Part shown: one piece after another, positions 26,923-35,086 of the stretch
Numbering within the stretch: position 1 is the stretch's first letter
How the letters are laid out: the number at the start of each line of letters is the position of its first letter
DNA from: RH-AL1 sp965214415
Lineage (GTDB): Bacteria > Pseudomonadota > Alphaproteobacteria > Rhizobiales > Beijerinckiaceae
Direction: 5' to 3'
DNA length: 64,000 nt
Assembly: GCA_965214415.1 (NCBI GenBank)
Contig: CBDCBQ010000003.1
Location: 806,001-870,000, forward strand
Position numbers and translations under genes: made by a program
Notes under the pieces: model-generated
Database searches by the model: none
What the model saw: only the letters and a program-made list of their open reading frames with translations
Told to the model about the DNA's origin: nothing

Positions 26923-27603
26923 TCACAGCGCATGTGCTTCGGCCGGACGGTCGAGGCAGGCGCGGACGTCGAGAAAGACCTCGCGGAACATGGTTTCGGT
27001 CAAAACCCGCGTGTTCGTGTTGTAGCGCGAGCAGTGGTAGGAATCGAACATGGTCAGCGCCGGACCTGTCGGTCCCGCGATGTCATGCCGCCGTCCATGC
27101 CCGAACGGCGCCGCCACGAGCTTGACCTCCACCGCGCGCAAGACGCTCTCGTGCGCGATGCGTCCCAGGGCGACGACCGCGTGCAGCGCGGGCATTGCCG
27201 CCATGACGCTCCGCAAGAAGACGCGGCACGTGGCGATCTCTGCCGGCAGCGGCTTGTTCTGTGGCGGCACGCACCGAACGGCATTGACGATCAGGCAATC
27301 GATCAGGCGCAAGTCGTCGTCGGGGCGCCTGTCGTAGGCGCCGGTGGCGAAACCGCTTTCGCCGAGCGTTCTATAGAGTAGATCGCCCGCGTAATCGCCG
27401 GTGAACGGGCGTCCGGTGCGATTGGCGCCGCGCAATCCCGGTGCCAGGCCGACGATCAGAAGCCGCGCGTCCGCGTTGCCGAATGTCGGCACGGGCGCGT
27501 TGTGCCAAGTCGGCTCGCGCTCGCGATTGATGTCGCGAAACGCGGCCAGCCTCTGGCATAGCCGGCAATCTTGTTCCGGCTCGACCATCTCCCGAGGTCT
27601 CAC
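26923..27603 (-). CDS. Family 5 uracil-DNA glycosylase (UdgB-like)
   Basis: The protein is about 226 aa. It has the 4Fe-4S N-terminal cysteines (C13-x2-C16) and further cysteines later, motif 1 GLAPGLRGANRTGRPFTGD and C-terminal motif SYHCSRYNTNTR. Family 5 enzymes remove uracil and other damaged bases from double-stranded DNA in base-excision repair. The start is uncertain: GTG at 27603 gives MRPREMVEPEQDC, while ATG at 27588 is the alternative. The NYN gene lies upstream in the same direction. Confidence 0.88.
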   Translation of the reverse strand: MRPREMVEPEQDCRLCQRLAAFRDINREREPTWHNAPVPTFGNADARLLIVGLAPGLRGANRTGRPFTGDYAGDLLYRTLGESGFATGAYDRRPDDDLRLIDCLIVNAVRCVPPQNKPLPAEIATCRVFLRSVMAAMPALHAVVALGRIAHESVLRAVEVKLVAAPFGHGRRHDIAGPTGPALTMFDSYHCSRYNTNTRVLTETMFREVFLDVRACLDRPAEAHAL

Positions 27604-27632
27604 CGGTCTTGCTCGCCGGTCGGACTCGCGAT

Positions 27633-28244
27633 CTATTCGCCGCCGCCCTCGCCGTCGGCATGCGCAGGCGCGTTGGGTGCCTGCGCGGCGCGCCGGTCGT
27701 GATAGCGCTGCATCCGTTCCGCGGGATCACGGCCGATCTTGGCCGCCAGGTGGATGAGGTCGAGGAACTCGTCGGCCTGTCGTCGCAACTCGTCGGCGAT
27801 CATCGCGGGCTGGGTCGAGTTGGTCGAAACAACGGTGACGCGCACGCCCTTCCGCTGTACCGCCTCGACCAGCGAACGGAAATCGCCGTCGCCGGAAAAT
27901 AGAACGATGTGATCGAGGTGATCGGCCATCTCCATCGCATCGACGGCCAGCTCGATGTCCATGTTTCCTTTGACTTTTCGCCGGCCGAGGGCGTCGACGA
28001 ACTCTTTCGTGGGCTTGGTGACAACAGCGAAACCATTGTAATCGAGCCAATCGATCAATGGGCGAATGGAGGAGTATTCTTGATCCTCGACCAACGCCGT
28101 ATAATAAAACGCGCGGACGAGTTTTCCGCGGCTCTGAAACTCTTTCAAGAGCCGCTTGTAATCTATGTCAAATCCGAGGGATTTCGCAGTCGCATAGAGG
28201 TTGGCGCCGTCTATGAAGAGCGCGATTCTGTCCAGCTCAGCCAT
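27633..28244 (-). CDS. NYN domain protein (LabA/DUF88 family nuclease-like)
   Basis: The 203-aa protein has a PIN-like NYN fold with its acidic residues intact: D12 (ALFIDGANLYA), two Asp in GNMDIELAVDAMEMAD, and SGDGDFRSLVEA. NYN proteins are predicted RNases acting on non-coding or damaged RNA. The C-terminal tail is disordered and Gly-rich (ADGEGGGE). It sits next to rpoZ, as in many Hyphomicrobiales, on the opposite strand. Confidence 0.88.
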   Translation of the reverse strand: MAELDRIALFIDGANLYATAKSLGFDIDYKRLLKEFQSRGKLVRAFYYTALVEDQEYSSIRPLIDWLDYNGFAVVTKPTKEFVDALGRRKVKGNMDIELAVDAMEMADHLDHIVLFSGDGDFRSLVEAVQRKGVRVTVVSTNSTQPAMIADELRRQADEFLDLIHLAAKIGRDPAERMQRYHDRRAAQAPNAPAHADGEGGGE

Positions 28245-28528
28245 AATTATTTCTCGTGACTTTCTTCTGTTATTTGGCTGCTATCGTAAAAATTGTAGGC
28301 GCACCATGTTTCAAGCAGCTAGACGCCAATTCAAGGCCACCTAAATCTCTACGCCCCAGCAATGGCTCCGCCTGATGAGTTCGTCAAGCCAAAGCTTCAC
28401 TATGAAAAAATGGAAATCAATCGATCGTGTGCGGCTATCGGGTTAAGATATTCGCGGACTTCTTGCATTCACGCGCAAGCGCGAGATAGAGTTGCGTCAG
28501 CGAATTTCAGCTACCGGGAAAATTTAGG

Positions 28529-28924
28529 ATGGCACGCGTCACGGTTGAAGATTGTGTCGACAAGGTCGAGAACCGCTTCGAGCTCGTGCTTGTCGCGAGC
28601 CATCGGGCTCGCATGATTGCGTCTGGCTCGGCTTTGACAGTCGATCGCGACAACGACAAAAACCCCGTCGTCGCGCTCCGCGAGATCGCCGATATGACGC
28701 AGGTCCCCGAGGATCTGAAGGAAGACTTCATCCACTCGCTGCAAAAGCAGGTGGAGGTCGACGAGCCCGAAGCGGAGGTCGTGCCCGCGCTGTCGTCGGC
28801 TCCGATCGCGATGCACTCGGACGCGCCGACCGACGTGGCGTTCGACCGCATGACCGAGGAAGATCTACTGCGAGGTCTTGAAGGCCTTGTCCCGCCCGCG
28901 GCCACCGACGACGACGGCGAGTAG
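28529..28924 (+). CDS. rpoZ: RNA polymerase omega subunit
   Basis: The 131-aa subunit stabilises the beta-prime subunit and is linked to ppGpp response. It starts MARVTVEDCVDKVENRFELV with the conserved VASHRARMIASG helix and the NPVVALREIAD motif. The C-terminal half is acidic and less conserved, as is usual in alphaproteobacteria. The start follows a weak TTAGG site. It precedes the Rsh gene by about 140 bp in the classical rpoZ-spoT order. Confidence 0.96.
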   Translation: MARVTVEDCVDKVENRFELVLVASHRARMIASGSALTVDRDNDKNPVVALREIADMTQVPEDLKEDFIHSLQKQVEVDEPEAEVVPALSSAPIAMHSDAPTDVAFDRMTEEDLLRGLEGLVPPAATDDDGE

Positions 28925-29065
28925 ACTTCGACCTGAACCGCGTTGGACCACGTGACGCGTCGGTCGAGGTTTCGGTCAGGGGAACAATAGGGCATAAATG
29001 GGGGATGCCGATTTGCGGCCCTCATCCACGCCAGGCGGGAAAGCCCCCGCCATGATGCGCCGCCC

Positions 29066-31273
29066 ATGATGCGCCAGTACGAGCTGGTCGAGCGGGTTCG
29101 TCGCTACAACCCACAGACCGACGAGGTCTTGCTCAACCGTGCCTACGTCTATGCGATGAAAGCGCATGGCGCGCAGGTCCGTGCCTCGGGCGACCCTTAT
29201 TTCTCACACCCGCTCGAAGTCGCGGCGATCCTTACCGACCTCAATCTCGATGACGCGACGATCGTCGCCGCCGTCCTGCACGATGTCATCGAGGACACCG
29301 AGTCGACCCGCGAGGAGATCGACCGCACGTTCGGCCACGAGATCGGCGAACTCGTCGACGGCCTGACGAAGCTGAAGCGGCTCGATCTCGTCTCGAAACG
29401 CGCGGTGCAGGCGGAGAATTTCCGCAAGCTGCTTCTCGCCATCGCGGCCGACGTGCGGGTCCTTCTCGTCAAGCTGGCGGACCGGCTGCACAACATGCGC
29501 ACGTTGCAGTACATGGCGCAGGACAAGCGTGCGCGCATCGCCGAGGAGACCCTCGACATCTACGCGCCGCTGGCCGGGCGCATGGGCATGCAGCGGCTGC
29601 GCGACGAGCTCGAGGATCTGGCCTTCCGGCACCTGAAGCCCGACGCCTACGCGACCATCGAGGCGCGGCTCGACGATATCGGGCGGCGCAACAATCTGCG
29701 CATCCAGGCGATCGAGAACGAGATCACCGCCGCGCTCGCCGCCGATGGGATCAAGGCGGAGGTCGAGGGCCGTCAGAAGCAGCCGTATTCGGTCTGGCGG
29801 AAGATGGAGCGAAAATCGATCGCCTTCGAGCAGATGTCGGACATCTTCGGCTTCCGCATCGTCGTCGGCACCGTCGGCGAGTGCTATCGCGCGATCGGTG
29901 TCCTGCATACCAAATGGCCGACCGTGCCGGGCCGCTTCAAGGACTATATCTCGACGCCGAAGCCGAACGACTATCGCTCGATCCACACGACCGTGGTCGG
30001 GCCCGGCCGGCAGCGTGTCGAGCTGCAGGTGCGCACCGCCACCATGCACGATATCGCCAGCAACGGGATCGCCGCGCACGTCTTCTACAAGGAGGGCCGG
30101 ACGCGCGACAACGCCACGCTGACCGGCGAGAGCCGCGCCTTCCAGTGGTTGCGCCGCACCGTCGAGTCGCTCGCCGAGGGCTCATCGCCCGAGGAGTTCT
30201 TGGAGCACACCAAGCTCGAGCTGTTTCTCGACCAAGTGTTCTGCTTCACGCCGAATGGCCGGCTTATCGCCTTGCCCAAGGGCGCGACCGCGATCGATTT
30301 CGCCTACGCGGTGCACACCGACGTCGGCAATTCCGCCGCCGGCGCCAAGATCAACGGCCATCCGGCGGCGCTGCTGACCGAGCTGCAGAACGGCGACGAG
30401 GTCGAGATCGTGCGCCAGGACGGCCAGGTGCCGCCGGCGGTCTGGGAAACGCTGGTGCTCACCGGCAAGGCGCGCGCGGCGATCCGGCGGGCGACCCGCG
30501 AGGCGATGCGCACGCAATATGCGGCTTTGGGCCGCCAGATCGTCACCCGGGCGTTCGAGCGGGCGGGGCGCCCGTTCGCCGAGGACCGCCTTAAGGCGGC
30601 GCTGCCTCGCTTCGCCCGGTCGAGCGTCGACGATGTGCTGGCCGCCGTCGGCCGCGGCGAAATGTTCTCGGGCGATGTCCTCAAGGCCGTCCACCCGGAG
30701 ATCGCCGACGAGCGCAAGCCCGTCGTGCCGCGCCTGCATAACGCCGGTGGCTGGTTCGGCACGCGGACGAATGCCAATGTCCTCTTCCACGTGCCCGGCG
30801 TCGGTGAGGAGGTCGACTGGAAGATCATGGCGAAGGACGGCCTTCATCCCGATCTGCCGGTGCGGTTCGCGCCCAACGGCGGCGCGGTGCCGGGCGATCG
30901 CATCGTCGGCATTCTCGCGCCGCACGATTCGATCACGATCTACCCGATCCAGTCGCCCGACCTGAAAGCCTTCGACGACCAGCCCGAACGCTGGCTCGAT
31001 GTCCGTTGGGACATCGACGATGGCGAGCGGCCGTTCTTCCCGGCGAAGCTGCAAGTGACCGCGATCAACGAGCCCGGCACGCTCGGCGCCATCGCGACCG
31101 TGATGGGCGAGAACGGCGCCAACATCGACAATGTCGCGATGGCGGCGATTTCACCCGACACGCGCTCGATCACGCTCGATGTCGAGGTGACCGACTTGAA
31201 GCATCTCTCGACCATCGTCTCGCAGCTTCGCGCGCGGCCGACGGTGAGCAAGGTGGAGCGCGTCAATGGATAG
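29066..31273 (+). CDS. rsh: Bifunctional (p)ppGpp synthetase/hydrolase, Rsh
   Basis: The 735-aa stringent-response enzyme has an N-terminal HD hydrolase (SHPLEVAAI, HDVIED, DRLHNMRTL), a synthetase domain (DIFGFRIVVGT, PKPNDYRSIHTTVVGP), a TGS domain (CFTPNGRLIALPKGATAIDF) and a C-terminal ACT domain. Both catalytic sets look complete, so it is bifunctional, the normal single Rsh of alphaproteobacteria. Two nearly identical start contexts (CATGATGCGCC at 29051 and 29065) lie upstream; 29066 gives MMRQYELVERVRRYNP, the family start. It is followed closely by pdxJ. Confidence 0.96.
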   Translation: MMRQYELVERVRRYNPQTDEVLLNRAYVYAMKAHGAQVRASGDPYFSHPLEVAAILTDLNLDDATIVAAVLHDVIEDTESTREEIDRTFGHEIGELVDGLTKLKRLDLVSKRAVQAENFRKLLLAIAADVRVLLVKLADRLHNMRTLQYMAQDKRARIAEETLDIYAPLAGRMGMQRLRDELEDLAFRHLKPDAYATIEARLDDIGRRNNLRIQAIENEITAALAADGIKAEVEGRQKQPYSVWRKMERKSIAFEQMSDIFGFRIVVGTVGECYRAIGVLHTKWPTVPGRFKDYISTPKPNDYRSIHTTVVGPGRQRVELQVRTATMHDIASNGIAAHVFYKEGRTRDNATLTGESRAFQWLRRTVESLAEGSSPEEFLEHTKLELFLDQVFCFTPNGRLIALPKGATAIDFAYAVHTDVGNSAAGAKINGHPAALLTELQNGDEVEIVRQDGQVPPAVWETLVLTGKARAAIRRATREAMRTQYAALGRQIVTRAFERAGRPFAEDRLKAALPRFARSSVDDVLAAVGRGEMFSGDVLKAVHPEIADERKPVVPRLHNAGGWFGTRTNANVLFHVPGVGEEVDWKIMAKDGLHPDLPVRFAPNGGAVPGDRIVGILAPHDSITIYPIQSPDLKAFDDQPERWLDVRWDIDDGERPFFPAKLQVTAINEPGTLGAIATVMGENGANIDNVAMAAISPDTRSITLDVEVTDLKHLSTIVSQLRARPTVSKVERVNG

Positions 31274-31281
31274 AAGAATCG

Positions 31282-32049
31282 ATGGGTGACGCAAAACTGC
31301 GGCTCGGCGTCAACGTCGACCATGTCGCGACAGTGCGCAACGCGCGCGGCGGCGGCCTGCCCGACCCGGTGCGCGCGGCGCGGCTCGCCGTCGCCGCGGG
31401 CGCCGACGGCATCACCGCGCACCTGCGCGAGGATCGCCGCCATATCCGCGACGACGACATGCGCCGGCTCAAGGCAGAGGTCGACGCGCCGCTGAATTTC
31501 GAGATGGCGGCGACCGACGAGATGGTGGCGATCGCGATAGCCACGCGCCCGCACGGCGCCTGCATCGTGCCGGAGAAGCGCAGCGAGCGCACGACCGAGG
31601 GCGGGCTCGACGTGATCGGCGGGCACGACCATCTCAAGCGCGCCACGGCCGAACTCGCCAAGGTCGGCGTCCGCGTCTCGCTGTTCATCGAACCGACCGT
31701 CCAGGCGGTGCGCGCCGCGCGCTCGATCGGCGCGCCGGTCGTGGAGCTGCATACGGGGGCTTGGTGCGACACGCTCGCCCACGGCGAGACCGAGCGCGCC
31801 GCGCACGAGCTGGAGCGGCTTCGCCTCGCCGCGCGCGAGGCGGCGCAGCAGGGCATCGAGTGCCATGCCGGGCATGGGCTCGACTACGAGACCGCGCGCA
31901 CGATCGCCGCGTTTCCGGAGATCGTCGAACTCAACATCGGTCATTTCCTGATCGGCGAGGCGATCTTCGTCGGGCTGGAGGCGTCGATCGCCCGGATGCG
32001 CGCGGCGATGGATGAGGGACGCGCACAAGCCTGGCGGGCAGGGCGATGA
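31282..32049 (+). CDS. pdxJ: Pyridoxine 5'-phosphate synthase
   Basis: The 255-aa TIM-barrel enzyme makes PNP from 1-deoxyxylulose-5-phosphate and 3-amino-2-oxopropyl phosphate in vitamin B6 synthesis. It begins RLGVNVDHVATVRNARGG and has HLREDRRHIRDDD, the catalytic Glu of FEMA, IVPEKRSERTTEGG and HAGHGLDYE. The ATG at 31282 is 8 nt after the rsh stop. The last 4 nt overlap acpS (ATGA). The pdxJ-acpS pairing is conserved across proteobacteria. Confidence 0.97.
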   Translation: MGDAKLRLGVNVDHVATVRNARGGGLPDPVRAARLAVAAGADGITAHLREDRRHIRDDDMRRLKAEVDAPLNFEMAATDEMVAIAIATRPHGACIVPEKRSERTTEGGLDVIGGHDHLKRATAELAKVGVRVSLFIEPTVQAVRAARSIGAPVVELHTGAWCDTLAHGETERAAHELERLRLAAREAAQQGIECHAGHGLDYETARTIAAFPEIVELNIGHFLIGEAIFVGLEASIARMRAAMDEGRAQAWRAGR

Positions 32050-32444
32050 TCGTCGGCATCGGCACCGATCTCTGCGACATCACGCGGGTCGCCCAATCAC
32101 TCGAGCGGTTCGGCGACCGCTTCGTGCGGCGCTGTTTCACCGAGGTCGAGCGACGCCGCTCGGATGGCCGCGCCGGGCGTGCCGCGTCCTACGCGAAGCG
32201 TTTCGCCGCCAAGGAGGCTTGCGCCAAGGCGCTCGGGACCGGCATCCGCGACGGCGTCGCCTGGCGCGACATGGGCGTCGTCAACCTGCCGTCCGGCAAG
32301 CCGACGATGGCGCTGACCGGCGGCGCCGCGGTGCGCCTCGCCAAGCTGATCCCGCCCGGACACGAGCCTGTGATCCACCTCGCGATCACCGACGAGCACC
32401 CGATGGCGCAGGCCTTCGTGATCATCGAGGCCGTCCCGCGCTGA
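32046..32444 (+). CDS. acpS: Holo-[acyl-carrier-protein] synthase
   Basis: The 132-aa enzyme transfers phosphopantetheine from CoA to apo-ACP. Mg-binding D8 (MIVGIGTDLCDI) and E57 (RFAAKEACAKAL) are present. The gene overlaps pdxJ by 4 nt, so it is translationally coupled to it. It lies in the run rsh-pdxJ-acpS-lepB-rnc-era. Confidence 0.96.
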   Translation: MIVGIGTDLCDITRVAQSLERFGDRFVRRCFTEVERRRSDGRAGRAASYAKRFAAKEACAKALGTGIRDGVAWRDMGVVNLPSGKPTMALTGGAAVRLAKLIPPGHEPVIHLAITDEHPMAQAFVIIEAVPR

Positions 32445-32568
32445 CGATGTCGGGCTCCGCAGCGCGCGCTCGATCGACTTGTCACCCTGTACCCGGCCTG
32501 GGCCGCATGCTAGGACGCCGCCTCCGCCGCGCCCCCGTCGGTCGGCCCAGGACAAGAGATTTCGACGC

Positions 32569-33366
32569 ATGAGCAAGCCTGTCGGGTTGGATGGCGAAGG
32601 CGCCCAGGTGGTCAAGCAAGCCAAGCCGCAAGGCGGCGTCTTCGAGTTCGTCAAGGTCGTCGTCCAGGCCCTGCTGATCGCGCTCGTCGTGCGCACGTTC
32701 CTGTTCCAGCCGTTCAATATTCCGTCGGGCTCGATGATCCCGACGCTGCTCGTCGGCGACTTCCTGTTCGTCTCGAAATATTCCTACGGCTTCTCGCGGT
32801 TCTCGTTTCCTTTGAGCCCAAACTTCTTCCAGGGCCGCATCCTGGGCACGCCGCCGAAGCAGGGCGATGTCATCGTCTTCAAGCTGCCGCGCGATGATTC
32901 GACCGACTACATCAAGCGCGTCATCGGCATGCCCGGCGACACGATCCAGATGAAGGAGGGCCGGCTCTACATCAACGGGACCCTTGTCCCGCGCGAGCCC
33001 GCCGCCAAGGTGCGCACCGAGGACTTCTACGGTCACGAGACGGACGTGCCGACCTATACCGAGACGCTGCCGGACGGCGTCAAGCACACGATCATCGAGA
33101 TCCAGGGCGATACCGGGTTCAACGACAACACCGAGCTCTTCAAGGTGCCCGCGAACGAGTATTTCATGATGGGCGACAACCGCGACAACTCGACCGACAG
33201 CCGCGTGCCGCCGGACCAGGGTGGCGTCGGCTACGTGCCCTTCGAGAACTTGGTCGGCCGCGCCGAACTCATCTTTTTCTCGGTGAAGCAGGGCGACGCC
33301 GCCTGGAAGATCTGGGAATGGCCGTGGACAGTGCGATGGGACCGGCTGTTCAAACCGATCCATTGA
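32569..33366 (+). CDS. lepB: Signal peptidase I
   Basis: The 265-aa inner-membrane peptidase removes signal peptides from exported proteins. One transmembrane helix (KVVVQALLIALVVRTFLFQ) is followed by the catalytic Ser S55 (PSGSMIPTL), Lys K116 (DYIKRVIGMPGD) and the GDNRDNSTDSR box. The ATG at 32569 is preceded by a GACAAGAG motif; an upstream in-frame extension has no family similarity. The end overlaps the start of rnc. Confidence 0.96.
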   Translation: MSKPVGLDGEGAQVVKQAKPQGGVFEFVKVVVQALLIALVVRTFLFQPFNIPSGSMIPTLLVGDFLFVSKYSYGFSRFSFPLSPNFFQGRILGTPPKQGDVIVFKLPRDDSTDYIKRVIGMPGDTIQMKEGRLYINGTLVPREPAAKVRTEDFYGHETDVPTYTETLPDGVKHTIIEIQGDTGFNDNTELFKVPANEYFMMGDNRDNSTDSRVPPDQGGVGYVPFENLVGRAELIFFSVKQGDAAWKIWEWPWTVRWDRLFKPIH

Positions 33367-34070
33367 CGACCGCTTCGCCGCACGACGATCCGGCAGCGCT
33401 CGAGGCACGGATCGGCTACGCCTTCCGCGACCGCGACGGGCTCCGTCTCGCGCTCACCCACATCGGCGCCGCGGGCAGCCGTACCGAAAGCTACCAGCGC
33501 CTCGAGTTCCTGGGCGACCGCGTGCTGGGCCTCGCCATCGCCGCGATGCTCTATGCCGCCTTTCCCGAGGCGGACGAGGGCGATCTGTCGCGGAGGCTCG
33601 CCGACCTCGTGCGCCGCGAGACCTGCGCCGAGGTCGCGCGCGATTGGGGCGTCGAGCCGCACATCCGCCTGGCGGCGGGCGAACGCGAAAGCGCGCCGCT
33701 GCGCCGCGCCATCCTCGGCGATATCTGCGAGGCGATCATCGGCGCCGTCTTCCTCGATGGCGGCTATCTCGCGGCCAACGCCGTCATCGTCAGCTCATTT
33801 GGCGAGCGCATGCGCGCCCCGCGCCGGCTGCGCGATCCCAAGACGACGCTGCAGGAATGGGCGCAGTCGAAGGGTCTCGTCGTGCCGACCTACCGCGAGG
33901 TGGCGCGCAGCGGCCCCCATCACGCACCCGAATTCACCGTCGCGGTGGTCGTCGCCGCCCACGCCGAAGCCGAGGCCAAGGGCTCGTCGAAGCGGCTCGC
34001 CGAACAGGCCGCCGCCGAGGCGTTCCTCCAGCGCGAGGGCGTGACACCGCAGGCCGAGGCGAGCGCATGA
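33318..34070 (+). CDS. rnc: Ribonuclease III
   Basis: The 250-aa dsRNA endonuclease for rRNA and mRNA processing. The catalytic signature ERLEFLGDRVLG is at residues 60 to 71 (with Q for the first residue), and the second acidic set is in ILGDICEAIIGAVFLDGG. A C-terminal dsRBD (DPKTTLQEWAQSKGL, KRLAEQAAAEAFL) follows. Start: ATG at 33318 overlaps lepB by 49 nt. TTG at 33363, next to the lepB stop, is an alternative that leaves the catalytic domain intact. The last 4 nt overlap era. Confidence 0.95.
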   Translation: MAVDSAMGPAVQTDPLTTASPHDDPAALEARIGYAFRDRDGLRLALTHIGAAGSRTESYQRLEFLGDRVLGLAIAAMLYAAFPEADEGDLSRRLADLVRRETCAEVARDWGVEPHIRLAAGERESAPLRRAILGDICEAIIGAVFLDGGYLAANAVIVSSFGERMRAPRRLRDPKTTLQEWAQSKGLVVPTYREVARSGPHHAPEFTVAVVVAAHAEAEAKGSSKRLAEQAAAEAFLQREGVTPQAEASA

Positions 34071-35002
34071 GCGACACGGATTCCAACGGGACGGTCGAAG
34101 CCGCTGCGGCCGAGACCCGCTGCGGCTTCGTCGCGCTGATCGGCGCGCCCAACGCCGGCAAGTCGACGCTGATCAACCGTGCCGTCGGCACCAAGGTGTC
34201 GATCGTCTCGCGCAAGGTGCAGACCACGCGGGCGCTGGTGCGCGGCATCGCGCTCGAGGGGCAGGCGCAGATCATCTTCGTCGACACGCCCGGCATCTTC
34301 GCGCCGAAGCGTCGGCTCGACCGGGCGATGGTCTCGACGGCCTGGATCGGGGCTGGCGACGCGGACGTGATCGCGCTGCTCGTGGATGCCCGCAAGAGCG
34401 ACGACGACGAGACCGCGGCGATCGTCGCCGGCCTCGGACGGTCCAAGGCGCCGAAAATCCTGGTGCTGAACAAGATCGACACCGTGCCGGCCGAGAGCCT
34501 GCTGGCGACCGCCGCCGCGCTCAACGCGGGCGGGCTGTTTTCCGACACCTTCATGATCTCGGCCTTGAAGGGTCACGGCGTCGAGAAACTCGTCGCCCGG
34601 CTCGGCGCCCTGATGGAGCCCGGCCCCTGGCTCTACCCCGAGGATCAGGTCTCGGACGCCCCGCTGCGCTCCCTCGCCGCCGAGATCACGCGCGAAAAGA
34701 TGTTCGAGCGGCTGCACGACGAGCTGCCGTACCAGTCGACCGTCGAGACCGAAGCGTGGAAGGAGCAGCCGGACGGCTCGGCCCGCGTCGAGCAGACGAT
34801 CTATGTCACGCGCGACAGCCACAAGAAGATCGTCATCGGCGAGGGTGGCCGCACGATCAAGGCGATCGGCTCGGCCGCGCGCAAGGAGATCATCGAGGCG
34901 GCCGAGCACAACGTGCACCTGTTCCTGTTCGTGAAGGTGCGCCCCGACTGGGGCGACGACCCGGAACGCTACCGCATGATGGGGCTCGACTTTTCGAAGT
35001 GA
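34067..35002 (+). CDS. era: GTPase Era
   Basis: The 311-aa small-subunit assembly GTPase has G1 GAPNAGKST, G2 with QTTR, G3 DTPG, G4 NKID and G5 SALKG, followed by a KH domain (GEGGRTIKAIGSAARKEI). It binds the 16S rRNA 3' end and couples ribosome assembly with growth. The ATG overlaps the rnc stop (ATGA), the usual coupling. recO, which follows era in many relatives, is not present; a flavoprotein reductase follows instead. Confidence 0.97.
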   Translation: MSDTDSNGTVEAAAAETRCGFVALIGAPNAGKSTLINRAVGTKVSIVSRKVQTTRALVRGIALEGQAQIIFVDTPGIFAPKRRLDRAMVSTAWIGAGDADVIALLVDARKSDDDETAAIVAGLGRSKAPKILVLNKIDTVPAESLLATAAALNAGGLFSDTFMISALKGHGVEKLVARLGALMEPGPWLYPEDQVSDAPLRSLAAEITREKMFERLHDELPYQSTVETEAWKEQPDGSARVEQTIYVTRDSHKKIVIGEGGRTIKAIGSAARKEIIEAAEHNVHLFLFVKVRPDWGDDPERYRMMGLDFSK

Positions 35003-35086
35003 GCATGCGCGGCACTGTGCCATGGCGTCCGAGGCAACCGACCTCGCGAACCGCGATTAGACCCGCTCCAAAGTGAGGAGTGGAAC

